This document shows positions 41,781-50,171 of a DNA stretch of 64,000 nucleotides, in pieces. Below the pieces are notes generated by a model that saw only the letters and a program-made list of their open reading frames with translations, was not told the origin of the DNA and searched no databases. The position numbers were made by a program, and so were the translations under genes. The stretch covers positions 316,041 to 380,040 of the forward strand of contig NZ_CP117180.1 in assembly GCF_033971325.1 (NCBI RefSeq), read 5' to 3'. Each line of letters starts with the position of its first letter. Within the stretch, counting starts at the first letter, position 1. The DNA comes from Hydrogenobacter sp. T-2 (lineage in GTDB: Bacteria > Aquificota > Aquificia > Aquificales > Aquificaceae).

Positions 41781-42752
41781 ATGAGCCAGACGCTGGCAGA
41801 AAAGTTTTACTACCTTATGAAGTTAGGGAGGGAATTTGAGATAAGGTGCAAGGAAGAATACTTAAAGGGAAATATATCTGGCTTTTTGCACCTTGCCATA
41901 GGTGAAGAGGCGGTGCATGTGGGTGCTGTGGTAGGCTTTGGAAAGGGAGACCTCTTCTGTCCCTATAGGGAGCATGTGCTGGCTTTGGCAAGGGGCATAG
42001 ACCCAAAGCTCATTATGGCGGAGCTTTTTGGAAAGGCTACGGGTGTTTCAAAGGGAAAGGGAGGCTCTATGCATCTTTATGAGCCAAAAATGGACTTTTA
42101 CGGTGGCAACGCCATAGTGGCAGCACACCTTCCTCATGCGGTAGGCGCAGCGTATGCCAGAAAGCTCATGGGCGAAAGGGCTGGGGTTCTTTGCATCTTT
42201 GGTGATGGTGCGACCAACAACGGCACCTTCTTTGAAGCCATAAACATGGCAAGCCTTTGGGAAGTGCCAATGCTATTTCTGTGCGAAAACAACTACTACG
42301 CCATAGGCACGCATGTGAACAGGTCATCTGCACTGAAGGACATTTATCTCAAGGCAAGGGATTACATGCCAGCGGAGGTTGTGGACGGCATGGATGTGTT
42401 TGCGGTCTACGAAGCAGTAGTTAAAGCCAAGCAGTACATAGAGGAATATGGAAAGCCTTACTTTATTGAGGCACACACCTATCGCTTTGAAGGACACTCT
42501 ATGGCGGACAAGGGAGACTACAGGTCTCCAAGAGAGTTAGAGATGTTTCGCAAAAAAGACCCTATAGACCTATTGCTCAAAAAAGCATATAAGGAAGGCT
42601 GGCTCACAGAGGAACAGGTAAGGCTCATAGACCAAAAGGTGGAGGCGGTCGTTGAAGAAGCGGTAGAGTTTGCCCTGAGCTCTCCAGAACCCTCCGAAGA
42701 GGAGCTATACACAGACCTATACTGTGGGGTATGCTCTGATGTTATACCGTGA
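41781..42752 (+). CDS. pdhA: 2-oxoacid dehydrogenase E1 alpha subunit (pyruvate dehydrogenase type)
   Basis: This is a 323-residue thiamine diphosphate enzyme subunit. It has the motif GDGATNNGTFFEAINMASLW (about 140-159; ThDP/Mg site GDGx(22-28)NN), the His loop GHSMADKGDYRS with conserved Ser, and KGKGGSMHLY. With the E1 beta subunit it decarboxylates pyruvate (or acetoin or a branched oxoacid) and transfers the acyl group to the lipoyl E2. Resemblance is to PDH and acetoin dehydrogenase alpha chains; the specificity is not settled. It starts the pdhABC-lpd operon and overlaps pdhB by 14 nt. Confidence 0.9.
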   Translation: MSQTLAEKFYYLMKLGREFEIRCKEEYLKGNISGFLHLAIGEEAVHVGAVVGFGKGDLFCPYREHVLALARGIDPKLIMAELFGKATGVSKGKGGSMHLYEPKMDFYGGNAIVAAHLPHAVGAAYARKLMGERAGVLCIFGDGATNNGTFFEAINMASLWEVPMLFLCENNYYAIGTHVNRSSALKDIYLKARDYMPAEVVDGMDVFAVYEAVVKAKQYIEEYGKPYFIEAHTYRFEGHSMADKGDYRSPRELEMFRKKDPIDLLLKKAYKEGWLTEEQVRLIDQKVEAVVEEAVEFALSSPEPSEEELYTDLYCGVCSDVIP

Positions 42753-43716
42753 TGCTTTAAACTTAGCCCTTGACTATGCTATGGAACATGACCCAAGGGT
42801 GGTAGTCCTTGGGGAGGATGTGGGTTTTTATGGTGGCAACTATAGAGTGACCGATGGTCTTTATGTGAAGTATGGACCAAAGAGGGTAATAGATACACCC
42901 ATAGCAGAGAACTCCATAGTGGGCACTGCCATAGGTATGGCTCTTATGGGACTTCGTCCAGTGGCGGAGATAATGACTGTAAACTTTGCCATGTTGGCTA
43001 TGGACCAGTTTGTAAACCAGATGGCAAAGCTAAGATACATGAGCGGTGGAAAGCTCTTTCTCCCTCTCGTGGTGCGCATGCCACAGGGTGTGGCAAAACA
43101 GCTCGCCTCACAGCACTCTCAAAGCCTGGAGCACTTTTTTGCCAGCGTGCCAGGGCTTTATGTCTTCTGTGCTTCGGACTCTATAAGTGCCTATCATGGG
43201 CTCTTGCATGCCATAAGGATGGATGACCCTGTGGTCTTTTTGGAGCATGTGCTCCTGTATGGTATGGACTTTCCCTCTGAGTATGTGAAAAACTTTGACC
43301 CCTTTAAGGCAAGAATTTTAAAGGAAGGAAAAGACATAACGGTAGTCTCCTATCTTAAAATGGTTCATGACACCTTGAAGGCTTGTGAGTGGTTGGAGGA
43401 AAGAGACGGGATTTCCTGCGAAGTTATAGACCTTATCTCCCTCAGACCCATAGACTTTGAGACCATATATGAGTCTGTTAGAAAAACCCACAGGCTTGTG
43501 GTAGTTTACGAAGCTCCAAAAACTCTTGGTCTTGGTGCGGAGCTGTCAGCAAGGATAAGCGAGGAGCTATTTTATTACCTTGATGCACCACCTCTTAGGA
43601 TAGCTGGAGAGGAAGTTCCCATACCTTACAACAGGAAACTTGAGCTAATGGCTATACCCACACCCGAGAAGATATATGAGCGTATACTTAGCTGGAGCAA
43701 AAGCCATGGACTATGA
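42739..43716 (+). CDS. pdhB: 2-oxoacid dehydrogenase E1 beta subunit
   Basis: This is a 325-residue transketolase-fold subunit. It has the conserved stretches VLGEDVGFYGGNYRVTDGL (about 24-42), DTPIAENSIVGTAIGMAL, MNQM-like FVNQMAKLRYMSGG and PQGVAKQLASQHSQSLEHFFASVPGL, where the PDH and acetoin-type family signature lies. The start at ATG 42739 lies inside the end of pdhA; a GTG five codons earlier is possible. It overlaps pdhC by 11 nt (chosen starts). Confidence 0.9.
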   Translation: MLYRDALNLALDYAMEHDPRVVVLGEDVGFYGGNYRVTDGLYVKYGPKRVIDTPIAENSIVGTAIGMALMGLRPVAEIMTVNFAMLAMDQFVNQMAKLRYMSGGKLFLPLVVRMPQGVAKQLASQHSQSLEHFFASVPGLYVFCASDSISAYHGLLHAIRMDDPVVFLEHVLLYGMDFPSEYVKNFDPFKARILKEGKDITVVSYLKMVHDTLKACEWLEERDGISCEVIDLISLRPIDFETIYESVRKTHRLVVVYEAPKTLGLGAELSARISEELFYYLDAPPLRIAGEEVPIPYNRKLELMAIPTPEKIYERILSWSKSHGL

Positions 43717-44953
43717 GGTTTTGATGCCCCAATTTTCAGACACGATGGAAAGGGGAAAGATAGTCCGTTGGCTCAAAAAGGAAGGAGACTATGTGGAAAA
43801 GGGTGAGGTCATAGCGGAGATAGAGGCGGAAAAGGCGGTTATGGAACTACAGAGCTTCAAAAAAGGCACAATAAAGAGGATACTTGTTTCAGAAGGTCAG
43901 GAGGTGGAGGTAGGGAAACCCATAGCCATAATGGAGTTGGGAGAGAGAATAGAAAAGCCAAAACTTGAGGAAAAGCCAAAATTGGAAGAAAAACCGAAGG
44001 TGGAAGAGAGGAAACCCCCTCCACCACCCAAGGAGATAGAGAAAGAGAAAAGAATTGAACTGCCACCCGGCTTTGCGTCTCCCTATGCAAGACTTTTGGC
44101 AAAGGAAAAGGGTATAGACCTAAAAGAGCTACAGGAGGAAGGCAGGCTACCCTCTCCAACCCATGCAAAGGATATAGAGGAGTTTGAAAAAGAGAGATAC
44201 TTTACACCAAAGGCACTGGAGCTCTTAAGGGAATATGAGCTTTCTCTTGAGGAGCTCCTCAAAGAATTTCCTAACAAAAAGATTGACGAAGACCTGTTCC
44301 TTGCCTATGTGGAACAGAAGGGCATTCCAAGAAGAGTCCCAGTGTCCTCTGTTCAAAAAAGCCTTATATCAAACCTCTCCAAAAGTTTTGTGATACCTCA
44401 CTATCACATGTACGAAGTCTTTGATCTTTCCCTTATCCCCTGGGACAAGGAGATAACCCTTACCCATTGGCTTGTAAAGATAGTGGGCGATGCCATGCAG
44501 TTTTTTGAAAGGCTCAGGGCGGTCTACAAGGAAGACCACTATCTGGTTTACCCAAGCTCTAACGTAGGACTTGCCATAGCGGTGGGAGATGAGCTCTACA
44601 ATCCTGTGATAAAGGAGGTAAACAGGAAGAGCCTAAGGGAGATAGCACAGGAGGTAAGAGAGCTAAGGAAAAGGGCAGAAGAGGGCAAGCTAAGCCTTGA
44701 AGATATAAGAGGTGCAACCTTAACCATATCCAACCTTGGCATGTTTGGAATTAGGGCTTTTGATGCGGTAATACCCTATGGACAGGTTTGCATAATAGCG
44801 GTAGGCATGCAAGAAGGCGACGGCAAAACCCATATGACCTTTACCTTTGACCATAGGGTTATAAACGGCTTTCATGGAGCTTTGTTTGTAAAGCACCTAA
44901 AGGAGAAGGTTTTAGACAAAAATTACATAAAAATGTTAAAGAAGGGAGCGTGA
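43706..44953 (+). CDS. pdhC: Dihydrolipoamide acyltransferase E2, compact
   Basis: This is a 415-residue E2 subunit. An N-terminal lipoyl domain has lipoylated Lys43 in EAEKAVM. A linker rich in Lys-Pro-Glu leads to the E1/E3-binding segment (FASPYARLLAKEKGIDLKEL, about 119-138, ending THAKDIEEF) and a second similar helical stretch (YFTPKALELLREYELSLEELL), then the catalytic domain with DHRVINGFHG. The active-site His is in DHRV. The catalytic core is shorter than usual (about 190 residues). The start is ATG 43706, ten codons after an upstream in-frame alternative. Confidence 0.87.
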   Translation: MDYEVLMPQFSDTMERGKIVRWLKKEGDYVEKGEVIAEIEAEKAVMELQSFKKGTIKRILVSEGQEVEVGKPIAIMELGERIEKPKLEEKPKLEEKPKVEERKPPPPPKEIEKEKRIELPPGFASPYARLLAKEKGIDLKELQEEGRLPSPTHAKDIEEFEKERYFTPKALELLREYELSLEELLKEFPNKKIDEDLFLAYVEQKGIPRRVPVSSVQKSLISNLSKSFVIPHYHMYEVFDLSLIPWDKEITLTHWLVKIVGDAMQFFERLRAVYKEDHYLVYPSSNVGLAIAVGDELYNPVIKEVNRKSLREIAQEVRELRKRAEEGKLSLEDIRGATLTISNLGMFGIRAFDAVIPYGQVCIIAVGMQEGDGKTHMTFTFDHRVINGFHGALFVKHLKEKVLDKNYIKMLKKGA

Positions 44954-44954
44954 T

Positions 44955-46187
44955 ATGTATGACTATGATGTGATAATTTTGGGAGGCGGGCTTGCCTATG
45001 TGGGTGCGGAGCTACTACAAAAAGCGGGCTTAAAGACCGCAATAGTGGAGAGGGAACAAGCTCATCTTGGTGGCGTCTGCCTTCATGAAGGATGTATACC
45101 TACAAAGCTTTACCTTTTTGAGGCAAGAAAGCTCTTTGAATTGAAAAACTCACCCTTGATATCTGTGAAAGACCTTAGCCTAAACTTGAAAAACCTAAAG
45201 GAGAAAAAACAAAGGCTAACAAAAACACTAAGAGACCAGATAGAAAAACTACTAAAGGGTGTGGACTTTATTTACGGATACGGAGAGCTTGTAGAACCAC
45301 ACGTGGTGGAGGTTGAAGGCAGAAGGATAAGTGGAAAATACATAATCCTTAACACAGGAAAGTCTTATCCTCAAAAGCCTAACGGTAATGACCTTTTGGA
45401 ACTGGAGGAGCTTCCAGGTAGCATAAAACTTGCAGGCGATGACCCAATACTTCTTGAGTTTGCATGCATGTATGCCCTTATGGGTGTGTCCGTTGAGGCT
45501 TACTTTGAGGAAAAAAGCCTTGAGTTTATGCACCCATCCATAAAAACAAGGCTCTTAAAAAGCCTAAAGGATTTGGGCGTGCTTTTTAAAACTATGCCTG
45601 ACACACCACCGGAGGCTGTTTATTGGCTAAAAAAGAGAGTGCCTAACTCACAGTGTATAAGGATTGACCTTGCACGGGACGAGAAGGGGCACATACTGGT
45701 AGACAGGAGCTACGAGACCTCTCTAAAAGACCACTATGCGGTGGGGGACATAAACGGTATAGTGGAGCTTGCACACGCAAGCAGGCTTCAGTCCTTTTCG
45801 GTGGCACAAAAACTCACAAAAGGTCAAGGCTTTTTCACACCACCCTATAAGATACCCTATGTGCTATACACTCAACCTTTGTCTTACGCAAAGGTGGGTC
45901 TCACAAGAAAAGAGCTTGAGGAGAAAAAGGTGGAGTTTTCAGAAAGGAGCATAAGCCTTAGAGCCTTTGCGGTAGGAAGTATATACCACACAGAAGAAGG
46001 TATGGCTTTTCTCTATTTTGACAAAAAGGGCTTTCTCCTTGGAGGTGAACTCCTATCAAGAGACGCAGGCGAGATAATATCTCTTCTCACCACGAGCCTC
46101 TTTTCAGAGCTAAACCTTGATATGCTCTCAAGGCTCTGCCTGCCACATCCTACACTGGCGGAAAGCCTCTTTTTAAGGCTTTTATGA
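44955..46187 (+). CDS. lpd: Dihydrolipoamide dehydrogenase-like E3, degenerate cofactor motifs
   Basis: This is a 410-residue flavoprotein-like E3, shorter than the usual 460-470. The redox pair Cys42-Cys47 (GGVCLHEGC) is intact and so is the C-terminal HPTLAE, the His-Glu base pair. The first FAD glycine motif reads GGGLAYVGAE in place of GGGPGGYVAA, and the NAD motif at about 160-168 reads AGDDPILLE in place of IGGGYIGLE. FAD binding may persist, but NAD binding as in normal E3 looks impaired. It begins 1 nt after pdhC and should be co-transcribed. Confidence 0.8.
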   Translation: MYDYDVIILGGGLAYVGAELLQKAGLKTAIVEREQAHLGGVCLHEGCIPTKLYLFEARKLFELKNSPLISVKDLSLNLKNLKEKKQRLTKTLRDQIEKLLKGVDFIYGYGELVEPHVVEVEGRRISGKYIILNTGKSYPQKPNGNDLLELEELPGSIKLAGDDPILLEFACMYALMGVSVEAYFEEKSLEFMHPSIKTRLLKSLKDLGVLFKTMPDTPPEAVYWLKKRVPNSQCIRIDLARDEKGHILVDRSYETSLKDHYAVGDINGIVELAHASRLQSFSVAQKLTKGQGFFTPPYKIPYVLYTQPLSYAKVGLTRKELEEKKVEFSERSISLRAFAVGSIYHTEEGMAFLYFDKKGFLLGGELLSRDAGEIISLLTTSLFSELNLDMLSRLCLPHPTLAESLFLRLL

Positions 46188-46253
46188 TTCAAAACATAAC
46201 CTTTCTATCATAGATGCGTAGAATAAAAGCATCAAGCGTAAGGAGGTGCTATC

Positions 46254-46397
46254 ATGTGTTGTTTTAGCAAAGAAGAGCTTGAGAAGATGAAGGCAATGGC
46301 GAAGGAAAGGAAGAAAATAAGGGAATCTCTTAAGAATATAAAGCCCTCTGACTTTGAGAAAAAGGAAGAAAAGACAGAGGTGTTTGTGAGCAAATAA
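46254..46397 (+). CDS. 47-residue charged helical protein with N-terminal Cys-Cys
   Basis: A short gene starting at ATG 46254 has a near-perfect Shine-Dalgarno AAGGAGGT (about 46240-46247) and ends with TAA 46395-46397. The product begins MCCFSKEELEKMKAM and continues as a very basic and acidic helix (KERKKIRESLKNIKPSDFEKK) with the tail VFVSK. The neighbouring cysteines at positions 2-3 could bind metal or be modified. No family is recognised. It lies alone between lpd and the flavoprotein gene. Confidence 0.6.
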   Translation: MCCFSKEELEKMKAMAKERKKIRESLKNIKPSDFEKKEEKTEVFVSK

Positions 46398-46455
46398 GCG
46401 AAATCTCAGGTTATGTAGAGGAGGTGTGGACGTTTTTGTTGTATAATAATGTTTT

Positions 46456-47058
46456 GTGAGGTACGATGTAGCTATTGTAGGTGGTGGAGCCAGTGGTCTT
46501 TCTTGTGCTTTGACCTTAGTGTCCGCAAGGGATAGAGGTTGGCAGTGGGCAGAGGGCAGAAGGTATATAGTTTTTGACACGGATAATTCAGACCTCAAAA
46601 AGGCTCTGCTTAGAAACGTGCCGGGCTTGGATACTATGCTTGGCACAGAGCTTTTGCAAAAGATAAGGGAGCAGATAGACCAGTGGGGTGGTGTGGACTT
46701 TTTGCAAGAAGAGGTAAAGAGCATACAGAAAAAGGAAGAGGGCTTTGAACTTCGGACTACCTCTGGTAAAAGCTTTACCGCAGACTATGTGGTTTTGGCA
46801 GGGGGCTTTCATTCTTTTAATATAGAAGGTCTGCAGGTAGAGGTGTTGGAAAACCCTAAATCTCCAAAGCCCGGTAGGGTTATGATAAAGCATAAGGACT
46901 TTGAAGTAGACAAAAACCTCTTTGTAACTGGAACTCTTGCTGGGTTTTCCTCTCACTTTACCTCTTGTGCTGGCTCTGGCGTTGAAGTTGCCATAGAGAT
47001 ACTCTCAAGGTTTGCAGGCAAAAGGATTGTTATCCACGACGTGCCAGAAAAGGATTGA
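46456..47058 (+). CDS. FAD-dependent oxidoreductase, short form
   Basis: This is a 200-residue protein with the flavin-binding fold at its N terminus (DVAIVGGGASGLSCALTL) and again at its C terminus (FVTGTLAGFSSHFTSCAGSGVEVAIEIL), the arrangement seen in thioredoxin-reductase-like and CzcO-like flavoproteins, but with no second dinucleotide domain between. The start is GTG 46456, 8 nt after TATAAT (46442-46447), giving another leaderless mRNA. Its stop overlaps the next gene's TTG start. Substrate unknown. Confidence 0.75.
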   Translation: MRYDVAIVGGGASGLSCALTLVSARDRGWQWAEGRRYIVFDTDNSDLKKALLRNVPGLDTMLGTELLQKIREQIDQWGGVDFLQEEVKSIQKKEEGFELRTTSGKSFTADYVVLAGGFHSFNIEGLQVEVLENPKSPKPGRVMIKHKDFEVDKNLFVTGTLAGFSSHFTSCAGSGVEVAIEILSRFAGKRIVIHDVPEKD

Positions 47059-47906
47059 AAAAACTCCTTCCCTTTGCCCTTACCCTTCTTTTCCTTGCTT
47101 TCCTTTTTTACTTTGTCCCTTTAGGTGAGCTTCTTTCCAGTCTAAAGGATGTTGAGCTTAAAAACCTGCTTTTTGCCTTTTTTCTATACAGCCTTAGCCA
47201 GTTAGTGAGGTCTATAAGATGGAAACTGCTTTTGAGAAACCTAAGCCTATATCAGGTTTTTCTCATAAACTCTGCTAACATACTCTTTAATAACCTTCTG
47301 CCCGCAAGGACTGGAGAACTTAGTTGGTTTTATTATGCAAAAAGGCTTGGAGTTAACTTGAGTGCTTCCCTTTGGTCTTTCTTTATGGGGCGATTATATG
47401 ACCTTCTTACCCTCTTTTTTCTGCTTTTTCTTAGCTTTTCTGTGGTTAATCTTTATGCACTTTTGGCTTCTGTGCTTGTTTTAATTTTATCTTTGAGTTT
47501 AAGGTTAGGATATTTGCTCCTGCCTTATAGAGGCAGGTTTGGTGAGTTAAAGGACTTTATCAAAAGGGAGCTTAGCTTTAGCTTGTCTTTTTTACTTTTT
47601 CTGCTTTCCTCTCTGTCTCATAGCCTAAAGTTCTTAGCCTTGATTGTTTTACTGCCTATAGATAGCATGGATATATACAAGGGCTTTCTTGCCTTTCTTG
47701 GTGGAGAGCTTAGCTCTGTGCTTCCCCTTCATAGCTTTATGGGTTTTGGCACTTACGAGTTTGCCTTTGGAATTCCTCTTAAACTTTTGGGTGAGAGCCT
47801 AAGGGAGTGGCTAAAAATGGGCTTTGTCTTTCATAGTTTTTTGCTTTTGTCTTCTTTCCTTTGGGGTGTGCCTTCCGCACTTGTTTTAAGCAGATACAGA
47901 GCCTAA
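47055..47906 (+). CDS. Flippase-like membrane protein (YbhN / LPG-synthase TM family)
   Basis: This is a 283-residue protein with about 7-8 helices. The family shares the membrane part of lysylphosphatidylglycerol synthase and the AglD/YbhN flippase-like proteins (UPF0104). It carries the typical RSIRWKLLL and NNLLPARTGEL motifs (about 50-95), and GFGTYEFAF near the C terminus. The start is TTG 47055, which overlaps the upstream TGA. It probably handles lipid-linked or amphipathic molecules at the membrane, but no substrate is known. Confidence 0.78.
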   Translation: MKKLLPFALTLLFLAFLFYFVPLGELLSSLKDVELKNLLFAFFLYSLSQLVRSIRWKLLLRNLSLYQVFLINSANILFNNLLPARTGELSWFYYAKRLGVNLSASLWSFFMGRLYDLLTLFFLLFLSFSVVNLYALLASVLVLILSLSLRLGYLLLPYRGRFGELKDFIKRELSFSLSFLLFLLSSLSHSLKFLALIVLLPIDSMDIYKGFLAFLGGELSSVLPLHSFMGFGTYEFAFGIPLKLLGESLREWLKMGFVFHSFLLLSSFLWGVPSALVLSRYRA

Positions 47907-47924
47907 AGCTGTTATAATTTGTTT

Positions 47925-48482
47925 ATGGAAAAGAGAATTCAAACACCACTAACTAACGAAGTCATCCAAGACCTAAGAGCAGGAGACAAAGTTCTCATTA
48001 CAGGCTACATATATACCGCAAGGGATGCAGCGCACAAAAGGATGGTGGAAGCTCTTCAAAGAGGAGAGCCTTTACCCATAGATGTAAAGGGACAGGTCAT
48101 ATACTATGTGGGTCCCACACCACCAAAGCCTGGGCAAGTTATAGGCTCTGCCGGTCCTACTACCTCTATAAGGATGGATAAGTATGTGGAAGATCTTCTA
48201 AAGCTGGGTCTAAAGGGTATGATAGGCAAGGGGTATAGGTCTCCTCAGGCAAGGGGGCTTTTGAAAAAGTATAGGGCGGTATACTTTGCAGCGGTGGGTG
48301 GCGTGGCGGTCTTGCTCTCTAAGTGTATAAAGTCCTCAGAGGTGGTTGCTTACGAAGACCTTGGCACGGAAGCTATAAGAAGACTATACGTGGAAGACTT
48401 TCCTGTTATAGTTGCCAACGATATATATGGAGGGGATGTCTTTGAAGAGGGAAGAAAAAGGTTTGCAAGGATAGACATATAA
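47925..48482 (+). CDS. Fumarate hydratase class I, beta subunit
   Basis: This is a 185-residue C-terminal half of iron-sulfur class I fumarase, the subunit FumB/FumC-type of the two-subunit enzyme. It has the family segments GYIYTARDAAHKRM, YYVGPTPPKPGQVIGSAGPTTS and GKGYRSPQ, with a Ser-rich substrate loop. The alpha subunit carrying the cluster cysteines must be elsewhere. In this lineage fumarase works in the reductive TCA cycle. The ATG lies 6 nt after TATAAT (47913-47918), so the mRNA is predicted leaderless, which also favours this start over a TTG two codons earlier. Confidence 0.9.
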   Translation: MEKRIQTPLTNEVIQDLRAGDKVLITGYIYTARDAAHKRMVEALQRGEPLPIDVKGQVIYYVGPTPPKPGQVIGSAGPTTSIRMDKYVEDLLKLGLKGMIGKGYRSPQARGLLKKYRAVYFAAVGGVAVLLSKCIKSSEVVAYEDLGTEAIRRLYVEDFPVIVANDIYGGDVFEEGRKRFARIDI

Positions 48483-48913
48483 TGTGGCAGGAGTTAATCG
48501 CCACGGGCTTTTACGTGGGACGTTTTAGGTATGCACCGGGCACAGTGGGAACTCTTCTTGGTGTCCCTCTTGTTTATCTGCTTGTTTACAAGTGGTGGCT
48601 CACCTTACTTTTTGGGCTTTTGCTGTATGCGGTTGCGGTCTGGTCTGCCAACTATATGATAGAACTAACAAGGGAGGAAGATCCAGAAGAGGTGGTAATA
48701 GACGAGATAGTAGGCTACTTCTTCTCTTTTCTCTTTATTGAACCTACACTAAAGACCATGGCGGTTGCCTTTATAACCTTTAGGGTCTTGGATATACTAA
48801 AGCCCTATCCCATAAAGCTCTTTGAAAAACTGCCAAAGGGTCATGGTGTAGTGGCGGACGATGTGGTCGCAGGTATTATGAACGCAGTCATACTGTATTT
48901 TCTTTTTGGCTAA
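48482..48913 (+). CDS. pgpA: Phosphatidylglycerophosphatase A
   Basis: This is a 143-residue integral membrane phosphatase that makes phosphatidylglycerol. It has the family motif RYAPGTVGTLLGVPLVYLL (about 16-34) and the acidic site DPEEVVIDEIVGYF (about 61-74), then VADDVVAGIMNAVILYFLF at the C terminus. It overlaps the fumarase stop by one base, so the two genes are likely co-transcribed. Confidence 0.9.
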   Translation: MWQELIATGFYVGRFRYAPGTVGTLLGVPLVYLLVYKWWLTLLFGLLLYAVAVWSANYMIELTREEDPEEVVIDEIVGYFFSFLFIEPTLKTMAVAFITFRVLDILKPYPIKLFEKLPKGHGVVADDVVAGIMNAVILYFLFG

Positions 48914-48925
48914 GATATTTTCATT

Positions 48926-49786
48926 ATGAGGCTTTTGGAGAAGTTTTTCCTTTCTCTGTATGACTACACTCTGGATATACTTCCCTTCTTCTTAATTGCG
49001 GTCCTCATAACCTCTATCCTGCAAGGCTTTACAAAACTTAGCTGGCTAAAAGTATTTCTCAAAAATAAAAGGACCGCACCCATATACACAGGCTTTCTTG
49101 GTGGGCTTTTGCCTCTTTGCTCTTGCTCCATGCTTCCTGTGGCAAACCTTATAAATAGTATGTCAAGGAGCTATGCACCCGTCCTATCCTTTCTCATAGT
49201 GGCTCCTGTGGTATCTCCAGTAACATTAATACTTACCTATGGATACTTCGGTCTTCCCATGACTGCCCTTAGACTTTTTGGCACCTTAGGTTTTGCCCTA
49301 TTTTTTGCTTACATGGCTGAGTTATTTTTCAAAAAACCCAGTAGTCTACCTCTTTCCTTTGGTGGTGCAAGCCAAAGCGGATGGAAGTCCTTTGGTACAC
49401 ACTTCAAGGACAACCTCTTTGGGATAGGTAAATACCTTCTTCTCGGTATAGTCATAGCCTCTCTCATAAAAACCCTCATACCACCAGAGCTCATAAGACC
49501 CATAGCGGGAAGTTTTCTTTCTTATCCTTTAGTCTCCTTTACATCTATACCCATATATGTGTGTTCTGGTGAAGAAGTTCCGATAGCTAAGGCTCTGAGA
49601 GATATAGGCTTTAGCTCAGGTGTGTCCCTTACCTTCATGCTTGGTGGCACGGGTATATGCATGCCTACAATAATTGCGACCCTTAAGTTTCTGCCAAAAG
49701 GTTTAGTGGTTGCCTATGTGATTTTTTGGGTCATCTTTTCTATAATCATGGGTGTTGTTTACGATATATTTCTATGGAAATTTTAG
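48926..49786 (+). CDS. UPF0718 (DUF318) permease
   Basis: This is a 286-residue membrane protein with about 8-9 helices. It has the duplicated motif typical of the family: PLCSCSMLPVANL (about 67-79) and SIPIYVCSGEEVPIAKAL (about 207-224), where the cysteines may bind metal or a sulfur species. Members are linked to arsenic or heavy-metal efflux in some bacteria. The substrate is unknown here. A TAAGAT 9 nt upstream of the ATG suggests a near-leaderless start. Confidence 0.8.
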   Translation: MRLLEKFFLSLYDYTLDILPFFLIAVLITSILQGFTKLSWLKVFLKNKRTAPIYTGFLGGLLPLCSCSMLPVANLINSMSRSYAPVLSFLIVAPVVSPVTLILTYGYFGLPMTALRLFGTLGFALFFAYMAELFFKKPSSLPLSFGGASQSGWKSFGTHFKDNLFGIGKYLLLGIVIASLIKTLIPPELIRPIAGSFLSYPLVSFTSIPIYVCSGEEVPIAKALRDIGFSSGVSLTFMLGGTGICMPTIIATLKFLPKGLVVAYVIFWVIFSIIMGVVYDIFLWKF

Positions 49787-49811
49787 TATAATTCTTAAGG
49801 AGGAGGGAAAT

Positions 49812-50165
49812 ATGGATAGATATACTCAGGTTCTACAGGAACTGATAAGAAACACAGGCTTAGAGGGTGCATCCCTCGTGTCTGCAGACGGATTGCCCAT
49901 AGCATCGGTTCTCAAACCGGGCATGGAAGAGGACCGAATAGCTGCAATGAGTGCGGCTATACTCTCATTGGGTGAACGCGTTTCAGAGGAATTAGCTAAG
50001 GGCAATTTGGAACAGATAACCGTCAAGGGGCATGATGGGTATGTTATTCTGACGGGAGTGGGAAGAGATGCAGTTATGGTGGTTCTTGCGGACAACAATG
50101 CCAAGCTTGGACTACTACTTATGGAGATAAAGAAGGCACAGGACAAAATAAAAGGGATGATATAA
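49812..50165 (+). CDS. Roadblock/LC7 domain protein, MglB-like
   Basis: This is a 117-residue protein, nearly all one Roadblock/LC7 domain (LVSADGLPIASVLK about 23-36; AMSAAILSLGERVSEEL about 45-61; MVVLADNNAKLGLLLMEI about 89-106). Such MglB-type proteins act as GTPase-activating partners of MglA. It is the first of a three-gene operon with DUF4388 and the GTPase. The start is ATG 49812 with a strong Shine-Dalgarno sequence (AAGGAGGAGG). A TATAAT lies at 49787-49792. Confidence 0.88.
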   Translation: MDRYTQVLQELIRNTGLEGASLVSADGLPIASVLKPGMEEDRIAAMSAAILSLGERVSEELAKGNLEQITVKGHDGYVILTGVGRDAVMVVLADNNAKLGLLLMEIKKAQDKIKGMI

Positions 50166-50171
50166 AAGGTT

